Source: Strongylocentrotus purpuratus
Lineage: Eukaryota; Echinodermata; Echinoidea; Camarodonta; Strongylocentrotidae
Direction: 5' to 3'
Assembly (NCBI RefSeq): GCF_000002235.5
Contig: NW_022145553.1
Span: 874,501-938,500 of the forward strand
Length of the DNA stretch: 64,000 nt
Under the pieces are notes generated by a model. The model searched no databases. It was not told the origin of the DNA and saw only the letters and a program-made list of their open reading frames with translations. Position numbers and translations under genes: made by a program. Every line of letters begins with the position of its first letter. Position 1 is the first letter of the stretch. This document shows, piece after piece, positions 13,701 through 27,300 of the stretch.

Positions 13701-15276
13701 TTCAACATGTAATGAATGGGAGGCACTCACAGACTTCGTACTAAAGATATCAAATTTGCTGCCAATACGAAATAAAGGGTGATTTTGTAGCATGCAAGTG
13801 AAGAAAATCTGCCCAGATATACCTGAAAGAATTTATGCAAGTGCACCTGAATTTTCATATTTTGATACATGCCAAAATTTGCCAAGGTAAATTATACTCC
13901 AGAAACTTGGTAGATTTGCAGGAACAAATCACAATTATTTTGTTTGATTGTCATTTTTAGCTCATGTTTTGAAATTGGTAATGGACCTGGTATTTCTCTT
14001 CTTAAACTCGCATACTATTTTTAGATTGTAGGATGGTTGGGGGCAAGACTGCATAACACTATCAAAAAGAGATTTTTTTTTTCAACCTTGCCATATCCAT
14101 ACTGTGGGCATTTGGGTGCCGACTCACCGCAAAGGGACATTCCGGAATACTACCTATTCTGACACCATTCTGGAAATAACACTTGATACATGGCCGAAAG
14201 TACCGCATTGTACACGCCGCCGGAATTGGGATTAAGAAGACAATGGATTGAGACTGAGGGGAGCATTCCTGAATAGAATGTCTTGCTTGGAAATCATCAG
14301 CTTACCTTGAAGACTTTATTCATGGTGTCGGACATCTTATCTGATACCATGGTAACGCCATCAGCAAGATTCCCTGGGAGGACTTTGACTGTGTGGGCCA
14401 CGTTGCGAACGCCAGTCTTCAAAGGGTTAACAAAATGGTCCATCTACATGGATGACAAATGAAAATGGGTGGAATTGGTTAACAATTACAAAATTATTCA
14501 GTTGTCCAAAGGTTGAGAAAAACATTGCTAAGTCAAAGGGGTAAAAAATGCTCCATCAACATACAGGTGTCAATGAGAACAGGGGAAAATGATAACAGTA
14601 GTATTAGACAATTATTGTAGTCCTGATGACTAAAAAGGACAATATATTGTCAAACCAAATATATTCACTAATTTTTACAAGTAATCTAGATTGTCATGTT
14701 GCAAGGTAATGGAGTCAACAGAAACAGCCTGCAATAGTCAAATGAATGATATAGTCTCAATGAATTCTGTTAACCTTACCCGTCTTGCCAATAGACCTTT
14801 GCCCCTATGATAGACTCCCGGCTCCAGGAAATTACAGATAATGCTCTGTAGACCAGGATTAGTGGTCAGCACATCTTGATTTAGAAGAGTCTGGAACAAA
14901 CAAAATTGGCATAACAAATGTAATGGTGACTGACAGGTGATCGAATGCAACCTCAATAGGTTGTATGAAAATTAAGAAAACAACCACAAGTGATTAGCAA
15001 TTACAAGACTAAATATGGAAAATACAATTGATTATGCTGTATAATTTTAATATAATATGATTTTCATGTATTATATATATACTAGCAGGACCCGCGGAAA
15101 TCCGCGGGATTCTAGAGGGGGCGGGGGGTGTAAATAGATATATAGAGAATGTCGAAATTAAAACCACCAAGAACGTTATTTGCCATTTAGGCCATTAAAA
15201 AATATACATGTTTAGCGTCCCCGCCCGCTTCCTTTTTGGGGGCCGCCTCCTATTTTTTTTTTTTTGATTTTTGATT

Positions 15277-15321
<45 letters not shown>

Positions 15322-18300
15322 AAAAAAACATCTTCCCCGCCTGCTTCCTTTTTGGGGGCCACCTCCTATTTTTTTTATTTTTTTTATTTATTTATTTATT
15401 TTTTTTTTTTGAAAGAAAAAAAACATGAAAAGCACTGCTAAAATGTATTTCTGATTTTAAAAAAGAAAAAAAAAAAAATTGTCGGCCGCCATCTTGAAAA
15501 ATAGCCCGAATGTCAGGGAAAATGTACGGAGCGGCCATTTTGAAAGAAAGAAAAAAAAAAAAGCGCCTCCTCCTTCCCATTTTTCAAAAAAACAGGACGC
15601 TATAAGCATGTTTTTTTTTAATTTGGCCTTATATTAAATTTTAAAAAACAATCCAACTGTACCGGTAGTTATTCTTTAAGCCACTGGAACTGCGTAGAGT
15701 TCCGTAGTGTGGCGTACCGACTACGCAGAAATTAGGCTGCGTATTAATGGGAAAATAGTCCCTGCGCAGGTTATGCGTAGGCTGGCGTACAGGTTTGCTT
15801 ATGGTTGCTTACTGTGTGGAAAGCTTTTACTGCTTAGTCAATCTGGCGTAGGGTAGCGTACTGTTGCGTAAAAAGGCGGACTTTCTGCGTAAAAAGGCGT
15901 AATTTCTGCGTCAAGTTTCTACGCCAAAAGTACGCAAAAAAAATTAAACATGTTGAATTGTTTTCGTTCACCTTGCGTACCCCTTTCCGTCCCTCAGCAT
16001 ATAGTAACGTAGGCCAGCGTAGTTGGTACGCAACACTACGCAACTCTACGTATTGACCCCACGCCAATTAGTGACCCGCAAGTGTCACAAATAAAGTATT
16101 AAAAATATGCTCATCTGACCCTAATTAAACGCCTAAAACCCCCGAGCTTTCGGGGGTTAATGGCCCCTTGAAACCCGTGGACCCCACGCCTATATTATAT
16201 ATACACTCAACTCACTGCGATCTGATCTCTCCCCCCCCCCCCCAACTTTGAAGAACGTAACCTCCGAGCTTTTGGGGGTTTATGGCCCCTTGAAACCCGT
16301 GGACCCCACGCCTATATTATATATACATGCAACTCAGGACCTGTGGAAATCTGCGGGATTCTAGAGGGGGGCGCAGGCAAAAAATTAAGTTTTTCATTTC
16401 GGGGGCTCCATTTCAAATTTTTGGGAAATTTTCGGGGGCTCTTTTTTCTGGGGCTACTTTTTCATTAATTCATATAAGGATAGGCCTGCACTTTGTTGAG
16501 ATTTGTTTAGTAGGCTATTAGGTTTCAAGCTTCCTACTTCATAATTGCCTATTTAAAAAAAAAAACATTTTTCTAGTTCAGTAACTAAGTTTTCATGCAT
16601 TGATTTGATGCAAGAACTGTAACATAATAGACCCTAGATTGTGATTATTTCTGACCATGAATTTCGATAATCATTTTTCAAAGTAAAATTTTCACAGGAA
16701 AATCAAACAGTCTTTTAAAAACGTAGACATTAGAGTCTAGTAATACTTGTACTAATTCTAAGCTCAGGTTTCGTAAATCTATTCACGAAACTATATTGAA
16801 ATCGCGGCAATAATGATGCAAACCAACAGATAACAATTTCAAAGTGTCAAATCTCTTCGACTCGAATTCAACTCACACACTTTCAACTGCAACTCAGCTC
16901 ATCTCACACACACTACACAGTGGCAATGCACTGTCAGTTACGGTGATTTTGTCTGATTTTCTTTACTTTGAAGAAATGATTATCAAAATTACGTAAACAT
17001 GGCGAGAACATCACAAAATAGGCTTTAATTTCATACCTCTATTTATGGAAACTTTATAATATCGCAGCAATCGTGAATTCGTGATGGAAATTGATTGCAG
17101 TTTCGCGATGTTCAGTGGTTCATGCCATGGTCTAGATTCAGCTTCTACCGAAACAAAATCGACCGCCAAAAACTCGAGCCCTACGCTCCGTCTCGATCTC
17201 GCAACTGCGAAAATGTACGTGTTTTGGCGTACTTGCGTGCGACATGGTAAGCCAGGTAAGGTATGGAATATGGTTCGAGTTTTTTTTACGACCGATTTTT
17301 GTGTATACAATTTTATACGGATAGTCATCGGTCGTGTGTCAATGTTGAATATCCATGAGGTATCTCTGTCGTCACGCATATCCTGCATTATGCATATCGT
17401 GTCTTTTTTCACCCTGGACGTCGACACGGAGGAGGACCTCGGGCGGAGTATAGCCAATTCCACAGAGTAAACTCTCCCGCAGACGATGGCACCGGGCACG
17501 GGTATCCCGAGGGGAGGGTTCAGGAGGAGATAGCTGCACCAACTTGGGTCGGCGATCTCATTAAAAAACAATAGAATACAAAGGCTCGCCGAGACGTCGC
17601 GCCCCCCGCGGAGCCTTAGCGTATTATTATTATAGATATAGTAAAGGAGATAATGAACATTGTCGAGCGTGTGTGCAGCGCTTTGTAACTGCAAGGAAAA
17701 GGTGCTATATCAAATACCTTTTGGATTGGATTGGATAATGAACACAGTCTCCTGTTAATTGGCTTTCGAATGGCGACATTCAAATTCAAGTGTAAATAAT
17801 CATATCTGATTGGTAAAGCTCTCTCAAAAAATTATTGAAACCCAATCATAAACTGCATTATATTTGAGTTGTCTTGATGATATGAATTACAGATTAGTTA
17901 TAATTATAAATTACTTGCAATCACCATAACCTATTTTCCTGCTCCAGTATGCTTGTAATTGCAAAAATGGGATTCAGACCTGAATATATTGCGTGAGTGA
18001 CTTTGCCCTCTTCTCTAAGAAGCTCTTATTGGTGTTCTTGAAAGCACGTTTCGCCGGCAGGAGTAGAGTTCGAAGCGACTCGTATTTTTCCGCCAGGCAC
18101 ATATGAAGGTCATGGAAGTCGCTGTATCGCCTGAAGACGTCCCAGATCTCTGTCACACCCTGACTGTCTGTTCTTGTAACGTGGATTGCGTAGACAGCAT
18201 AGGACTTGCCTTTCTCTTTAACAATACCTACAGGCCCAAGAGAAATGGAAATAAGAAAGCATGATTAAACAAGAAAAAATATTAGGAAGAAGTACAGATG

Positions 18301-21300
18301 CTTTAAGTTACATTAATCAACAAAAAAGCAGCAATTTAATGGTGCAAATAAACATAAATATTTTAGACATTCCAGATCTCGGTCATGCCCTGACTGTCCG
18401 TTCTCATGACATGGATTGCATAGAAAGCATAAGACTGGCCTTTCTCTTTCGACAATACCTGAAGACACAACAGAAATAAGATTAGGTAGTTCTAAATAAG
18501 AAAATACTTTCTGAAGTAGTACAGGTGGCTTAAATTAGAATATTTGATGAAGATGAAAATGTCCAAGAGCTCTGTCTCGCTCTGGCTCTCTGTTATCTTA
18601 ACATGAATAGCGTAGGCAGCGTAGGACTTGGCTTTCTCTTTCACAATACCAGAGAGTGAAAGGAATTGTGAATATGTTGGGATTTTCAGGAAGATTAATT
18701 TGAGTTGTTACAAATACAATGATTCCAAACCCCAGAATACTCAGTTTGATATACATGTATTTACTTCATAGAGACCAATTCATGGGAACTTTTAGACAGT
18801 TTCTTCAACAATTTAACCACAAGACATTGGAACCATTGACTTACATGAACGAAATTTATCGCACAACTACATTTTTATAGGATTTGGGTGGTTCCTCTAT
18901 AAACTCTAGGGCAATTAAGTTGTCAACAAATTAAAATCACATAAGCATGGGTTCTCTCATGGGGAATTTGACACAATTTCGGTATTTACCCGGTTGACAG
19001 ATGTTATTAATCACCAGGAGCAGTCTTTACTTTTTACAACCCACAGGTCTTATGTAAATACTGCTCCCTCCTCCATTCATCCAGGATGGTAAAGGTATCC
19101 TCACTGCACATTTCCCTCACCCAAAGACTCTCCGAAAGACTGGAGGTCTTTCTTGCTGGGACATCCAATTTGTTGTGTGCAAGACTTGAACACCCATTAA
19201 TGGTATTTCCACCAAATCCGATGTCAGTGAATTATGACCTCCTGCACAAGGAAACTGCCTACTATATTCCTTTTACTTCCATAAACACCCATGAATGACT
19301 TACTTGCATGTGTGATGTACGCCATGATGTGTGGTTTGTTGTTGTCAATGTGACCAGGGGTCTCAAGATCATTCAGCTGCTCTATAGATCCCTGGCTACC
19401 CAAAGACGATAGGTCTTCTGATGACTAGATCATAGTAGAGCGGGAGAAAAATTGAGAAATGTTACAGTAAAGAGCACAACATATAGGTAGACACATGGTT
19501 CTCACTAGAGTAGTGCAATATTGACCTTGATGCTCATACCGTGGAACCTGCATATAAAGATAACTCAAGGGAGACAAGAAAAGTGGTCTTCATAAGGCAG
19601 GTGGTCTTAAGAATAGGTTCTTTAGTACAGGTTTCATTGAGAAATGCTGTTTAGCGGCAACAGAAAAATGTATTCTTTCTAGACAGGATGTCTATTGGTC
19701 TCTTGCTTCCCAGAGATGATAGGTCGTGGCAGTGATACGAGAGGAAAATGGAAATATCAGAAATCACAGCAAATGAATATACCTTAATTAACGTTGTATA
19801 AACCGCCCTCGTGTATTAACCGCACCCCTCTTTTTTTGCTGTCGGCAGCAAGCCAGGTCCGTGTTAAAAAGCCCATGCGGGAAGGCTTTCATTTAACTGC
19901 GAGGTGCAGTTGAATATGTAAGATCATTAATGTAAATTAAAAAAGAGTAGAGGACCTAGGATAGAACCTTGTGGTACGCCGTGAAATAGAAGAAAAATTG
20001 GAGGAATTATTATTATAAACTACATATTGAGATCTATCAGAAAGATTACTTTCAAACCAAGAAGACAAACAAATTTGAGTGTTGTTCTAGTTTCCGAGTG
20101 GTGAGTCAACACACCCAATTCCTGAGCTGGGAGACATTGCCAGGCGTAGCGCCAGATGGAGGGGCATAAATCGAAACTTTAAAAAGACGCACCCCCGACT
20201 TTGAATTTTTTTTCGCGGCAAAAAAGTTCGGTTAATACAACGTTAATTATGGTACATGTCTTTGTCATTTATTTTCATTCTCGTGGAATAAAATCCTAAA
20301 AGCAAAGCTCATTTCCATGGGGCATCATGTTTTCAAGCTTTATTTCATTTGCATTATAATTTTGTTTAACCATTCTATAATCTCCTTCCTGTTTTTGCAG
20401 GAGATGGCAAATCCCTCCTTTGACTAGTTTTGCCAAAAATATCCAGCACTGAATTTCTTTGTGAAACAGGATATGTACATACAGTGTTCACACTGAAAAC
20501 ATGGAACCTAGAAGAGTTAAACTTCAAAGTTTGAACCTTGTGAAGAACATTGACAGAACTTCTCAATTAATTCATTGCTATTTACATGTATACCTGAAGT
20601 AAATATATTAACTTTCTTTTTGTTTCTTTTACAGAGAAGAAAAACCGACTAATACTGTAGTAATACCCAAGAAAGAAAAAAAACTTAAAACATGGACTTT
20701 AGTTGCCTCTCTCAACCTGGGTGATTGGGTTAGGCAGACTGTGGGAGGGAGGGGGAGGGTACTCACAGCCACAGTACTGTTGTCAGGCGATGAATCAAGC
20801 TGGACGGAAGCATCGTCTCCTAGACGGGCTGAATCATCATCTTTGAGTAGATCCAGTTCTGCCAGGCATTTCACATAGCTAGGACTAAGCTTGAAGGCCG
20901 GTAAGAAACGATCCTCTTCTAAAATGCTGAACACCTACAGACAAGATATGCATATCATAAAGATGAGTGACATTAAAGACTCATTCAGAAATGGTGTAGT
21001 AAATTGGGGCATTTTTTGTCTTTAAAGGTATTACTAAATAAATGGAATTTGCACCCCACAAAGGTCCTATGCATATTCACTGAGCTCTGTGTTTTAAGAT
21101 ACAGAATTGTGTAGTGTATTACACTTACATCATAACAAAGAAAAACAACAAGACAGATGTGAATGTGCCTTCAATATCAGAGCTGACAATATTTGGTTTT
21201 TGTAATCAGGGAGATTTGGGGGAAGTGAGTAAGCCATTCTGGGTAGGGTCCAGAGGCCCTCTTGGAGCTCCAGGTTTTTAGCTATTCTGACACCTATTTT

Positions 21301-24300
21301 GGTACAAATTTTTAATGATATTTGGATATTTTGACAGTAATTTAGGGTATGATTCATAAGGAATTAGTGTTTTTATTGTAATTGTAATTGAAAAATTGTC
21401 AACAAAATATGACGCCTTTTCGCATAAAAACAAGCATCAAATGGACTCTAACTAAAACCATATTTTTAGCTTATCAAGTACACTTCCAAAAGGTTTGTAC
21501 TAATGCATTCACATTTAGATGTTTGCAAAGATCATGAAAATATGATATCTACTAGACTATGGTAGATCAAAGAAATTCAACATGAAGTCGCTCACACATG
21601 TGCAAGGTTACACTTAGATAACATATGAAACTCACATGAAATGATAACCATAGGGATTTTTTTTTTTTTAATCCTAAGAATCTGGGAGATTTGTTATGTG
21701 TTGTCGGGATATTGGGAGATTGGTGGATTTTCCAGGAGTCTCCCAACAAATCCGGGAGGGTTGGCAGCTCTGCAATATGCCTTCACCTAAATTCAGTTTA
21801 GATCACGACTTGAAAAAGTGTCAAATGTGCTTGACCTCCGAGAGGATTTGGATTCTGCAGTTCAGGGCCCCGTCTTACAATAAGTTGATATCAATCGCAA
21901 CTATGTACAAATTAGAGATAGGAGACTGCAAACTTGCGATTGTTTGGAGGACTTGTGATTGATTTAGATCAATCGTAACTCTTTGTAAGACGGGGCCCAG
22001 TGGTCTAATGACTTGCAGTTAAAGTTCAACAACACTAAATATAAAACCTTTCATCTTGGGCATGGAAATAGTCATGAAACTTATAGCATGGATGGTAATA
22101 CTCTACAGAAGAGAAGGATCTTGGCATTCTTATTGATCCAGAATTGAAATTTCATAAGCATGTATCTCTTGCAGTCAACAAAGCAAATAAAATGCTTGGC
22201 ATAGTCAAACAAACTTGTTCACATCTGAATGAAGAGACACTTCCCATCTTATATAAATCTCTCATCAGACCCCGTCTGGAGTATGGGAATAGTGCCTGGC
22301 ATCCTAAATTCTTTATGGATATCAACAAACTTGAAAGGGTGCAGACACGTGCCACTAAGCTACTGCCAAACTTAGCGAACAAATCATATGAACACAGACT
22401 CAAGCATCTGAAATTACACTTATTTGTATATATACGAAAACTAGTGACATGATTCAAGCTTATGAATTTCTGCATGGTATTAACTTTTGCCAATTAGACA
22501 AGTTCTTCACGATGCACCCATCCTGTGAAACCAGAGGTCCCTCATTGAAAATTTTCAAGCAACAATACAGACTCAACCTCAGAGGGCACTTCTTCAGCCA
22601 AAGAGTTATCAACGAATGGAACAATCTGCCTCAGTCTGTGGTCACAGCACCAAGTTTGAACATCTTCAAAAGATTAATTGACAACTATCGGTCAAAATTT
22701 CAGTATGTTGCGCGTGATCCATCTCTCTAGTGTGCCCTCAAGTTGTTTTGTCTGTTTGTTTTTAAACAACCATTAAAAAGAAGCGACCGGAAGACCGACA
22801 GGACTACCTTTTCTTCTGTATACTGTTGATGTTGAATTATTCTTGGAATATCACAATGACAATCAAAAGCCTCTAGGCTACTTACATGTCAATTGATCTT
22901 TACGACATTTGACTTGACAATTCCAAAATCTGCACAATAGTTACACGTTTAAAGTTCACTGCTAAAAAAGCTTTAAATGGTCATAAATTTGGTCATAAAA
23001 AGGATAAAGAAACCTTTAATTTCATGTAAATTAACTTGTTGACCTTTGAGATTTTACCTTATTTTACCCCAAATCTGATCAATTTCTTTCACTATGGATG
23101 GATGGACGGACAGACGGACAACCCGAAAACATAATGCCTTTGGCACCACTCTCAGTGGGTGGTGGTTAAAAAAGGTTCACAGTGGCATATCTGAATGAGG
23201 CTTCATAATAACCCCATATGATAGTTTTAAGTTATCAAGCCGAGGTTGTAGGATATTCTTTGACAAATGTTTTAGGAGAGTGAAAACACACATTAAAATA
23301 CGATGCAGCAGCTGTTGAATGAAGTATGAAGAAGAGTCCATCTTTTTGTAACATAAATGTGAAAAATGTGAAAAAATTCCTAAGGAGATAAGACAAAATA
23401 CAAATATAGTTTTGAAAGATACTTTTTTGTCTCCAGGTGTTTGGTACAACCAGGGAGGTGAAAGAAAAGGAGGCGAAACTCTTGTAATTTATTCAAACGC
23501 ATTCTTGAGTTCTAAAGCGTAACAATGGGATGTGTAACATTCCACTTGGCTTTGAAGTTCCATGCTCCGAACCGCGCTTCCACTGCGGGGAATTTCGGAA
23601 GCCAGGCACCAGTTTTACATTTATTACAAAATATTAAATTACCGGCAAAATTTCAGTGTAAATCAAAAACTTTATATGGGGATTTTATTAGGAATAGTGC
23701 ATCAAACAAATTTTCAAATTTAGAACTCCGTCCTTCCTTTAATTTGTATGCCAGAGTTGGTAAAAGAAAAATTACATCCTGTCAAAAACTCAATATTTTA
23801 GGATGATGCGCTAATTTGTGCATGCTTTAATGTCCCGTTATTTGATCCATGATTTACAATCTTCAATAACATTAAGTTTGCTAATGCGTGTTTTCGCGTG
23901 TTTTTTGTATTTTTCCAAGTTTAAAAAAGGATGAAAGTACACAAGTTTGTGTTCGCTTGTTCTACTCTTTACACATTCAACAATGGATGAGAAATCATTG
24001 GAAGGGACAGCGAACAGTTGCAGTGATACCATTTTCTGATGTAGGAATTCTAAATCCTGAAATTTCATGCGCTCTTTTATCTCACCACCTGGTCAACAGT
24101 TGCAGATTAGCGCATAACTTTTTGGCGGCTTGGAGCATGGGGTCAAAGGAGAGCGGCTTGATTCCTGTCCTTCTCTATCACGTCCCTGGTACAACCCATA
24201 TCTAACATAACTTTACTACAACAGGACCCGAGTTTAACCCTGTTCATTACACAAAGAACAGGCTTATCTAAAAATGTATTGATTATGTTTGTGCACATAC

Positions 24301-27300
24301 ATATAATCAATTTGTCAAACGTATACCACAGGATAACTACATGGAGCGCTAGCAGCTTGCCTCCTGAAATGACATACCAAAAGAAATTTAAATAATGTTT
24401 GACCATTATACAGCTTAAAGGCTTAATAGAACGGTTTCTGTAAAGGACTTTCCCACATCTTACATCATATTAGCATTTTCTTTCTTCATGCATTTCAATG
24501 TACATGTTGGGTCAAGATTTCTGAATTATGATATCATGGAACGGATTAAAGAATGAAAGGGAAACCATGTTATGCAAATTACAAGGGCCTATGATCCTTA
24601 AAGATAAAGTTGAGTTCTGGTCATGCGATTGCATTGTGAAAGAAATGTTGTGGAATCGATCAGAAAAGTTCGATCATCTAGCATACAAGTATTGGTGTGT
24701 ACTGCAAGGTTCTGAAATCATCAAAATGATAAGAAATTTGGCCAGTCTTGGTAGTTTATACAAGCACTGTACACAGAAAGATGTATTTGGGACTACACAA
24801 ACATGTGGCCGATTTTTATGATATTACATGCCACAATTAGAATATTAAGGCATTTGAAGAGCCATGATTTTCAGGGAACATTTTTTATCTGACTCTCTTC
24901 CACACTTGCATAATACAATAATAATGCTCACAAATTATTTGTTCACCTCTTCCCAGAACTCAATCTTCTCTTTAAATGTGCAATATAAGAAAATATTCTT
25001 CTAATTTTACCAGGAGATGGAGTTCATACCTTCTTTTGAGCTTCATCGAAGACAGTGTCAAGTGAAGTTTGATTTTTGATTCTCTGATGAGTTCTCTTGA
25101 CCAGTTGACTGTCTAACTTCACCCTATTGGTTGCCTGGGAAATATCAAGATAAATAAATGAAGTGTTCAACTCTCTTTTGTTATGGCACAGGATAATATA
25201 TGAAAACATGTCAAACTTTGAAATTACCACTGAAGTATTCTTTTTTTTCACAGGCTAAATATCTAGCTTCACTCTGTTTGTTGCCTATGAAGTATCACAA
25301 TAGTAAATACGTCCAATTTCACTCCGTTGGTTGCCTGTAAAATATCAAGATAAATAAATATCATCTGAGGAAGTGAACAGTGTAGGTCTTATTCATTACA
25401 GCATAGGACAATAGATGAAAGCATGCAGCATTCACTTGCCAAAGCTTTGACTTTGCCACTGATAAAATGCTTTCACCAGCTATTGTCTTTACCCTATTTA
25501 TGGCCTGAGAAATATCAAAATTTGATAACAGAATTCACTCATGGAATCACTGTGTAATGCAATATATGAATGAAAGCCTGTGGGATTCATAATTTCCCCA
25601 AATTTGTAGCAGAATCAGCAGAATCTTTCTTTCTTTTGACCAGTCAACTAACTTCACTCTGGTGATTGCCTGAGGAATATGAACGTATAGAAAGGTTGTC
25701 ATCTGAATCATTCAGACAAATAAAAATCATCCCTTTCATTAACATTTTCACTGCATGTCGGCTTGGCCATACGTAATGTTTTATTTTTAATTATTTCATT
25801 CATGTAACTTTTGAAATAACATGTCACAACAATTGAATACTTAAGATTATGCAAGCAAACTTTTCTGCAATTTAACCTACAATCCATCAGCTGATAATGT
25901 TTAATTGTATCACCAATTTAAAGGCCTGAAAATTTATACAACATTGAAGGGCCATGTCACCAAAAAAAGCGAAACAAAAAGAAACAAAAACATTTTGATC
26001 TTAAGGTTTGGAGTTCTATGCTAAGGCCAAAAAAAAAAATTTGTTTGGTTGTCCTCGATTGCTTTTTTTGGAGTAGGGGCGGGCGGGCGGATTTTTTTTT
26101 TTTTTTTTAATTCATTTTTTGTGTGTCTTTTTTTGATTTTTTTTTTCCCCATTTTTTTTTTTTTTTTTTTTTCCCCCCATTTTATTTTTTTAATAATTTT
26201 TATTCCATAAAAAAAAATAATTGGGATTGTCAAGCATTTAAACAAACAAAGTTTATAAAACACTTAAATATGGTAAAAGACTAGTTTAATGCACAATGAA
26301 TATCAAGACCAACACAGAAAGTATTTTGGGCTTTGAAATACAGCACCTTTTAAATCTCCATTGTACTAATTATAGCTACTTGTGCCCTTTATGTAGCAAA
26401 CAATTCCTAATCGGTGACCATTGGTCCCCCATGATCCTCTTTATCTTATATTAACTGAGAGCTGATTTGATCTGTCCAGTGACCTTGCAGGGTGGTCTAA
26501 TCCCTCCTGTAAACTAGTACAGATGGGCTTTAAAATGAGTTTAAGAATGCTCAGAACCTGATTTGAATGAACGGCATTTTGACATAGAAAAATAAAAATG
26601 GCAAGTTTAATAAATACTGGACCCCAGTTGATCTGTTATTATTGTATATTGTTGTATGTTGGAAGCTTGTCGAATAAAAATCAATCAATCAATCAAATGC
26701 GTACTGAAAAGACCAAACTGGCAACGGACGCATTTTGATCCTTGCAAATGCATAAAATGGTATGTTTGGCATTAAAGATTGCTTCCTCAAAAAAAAAAAA
26801 TTAAAAAAATTGAATTACAAAAAAAAAATACGAGCGGCCCGAAAATGACGAGCGGGCGGTCGAGGACAACCAAATGATTTTTTTTTTTGGCCTAATATAC
26901 TACATTCAAATATTATTCTGTGAAGATATTTCAAGTTCAAATACTCTCTCAAAGGTTGAGCATCAGACTACTTCAAAAGTGAAATTTTTGAAAAACTTAC
27001 ATCTTCTGCAAGATACTCTGTAAAGATGTTAAGGGCTGCTGAACGAAGCATCTCCATGACGACAGATTCCTTGTGAGGGGCGCCATCGCCTGGTTGGACT
27101 TTAGCCAGTTGGACGGCGGAGAGCTGTTGTTCAGCCATCACTCGGTACCCCTCCACCGTGTGCCAGAAGAAAACATAGGACTGGCAGTTCTCTTTCCTCA
27201 TGAAGTCTGTTTCCATCAAAAGTTTGAGAAGATTGATTGGATGACATAATGGTTACTCATATAAAGTCAAGACCCTTTTTGGATCTCAACAAGCAATTTA

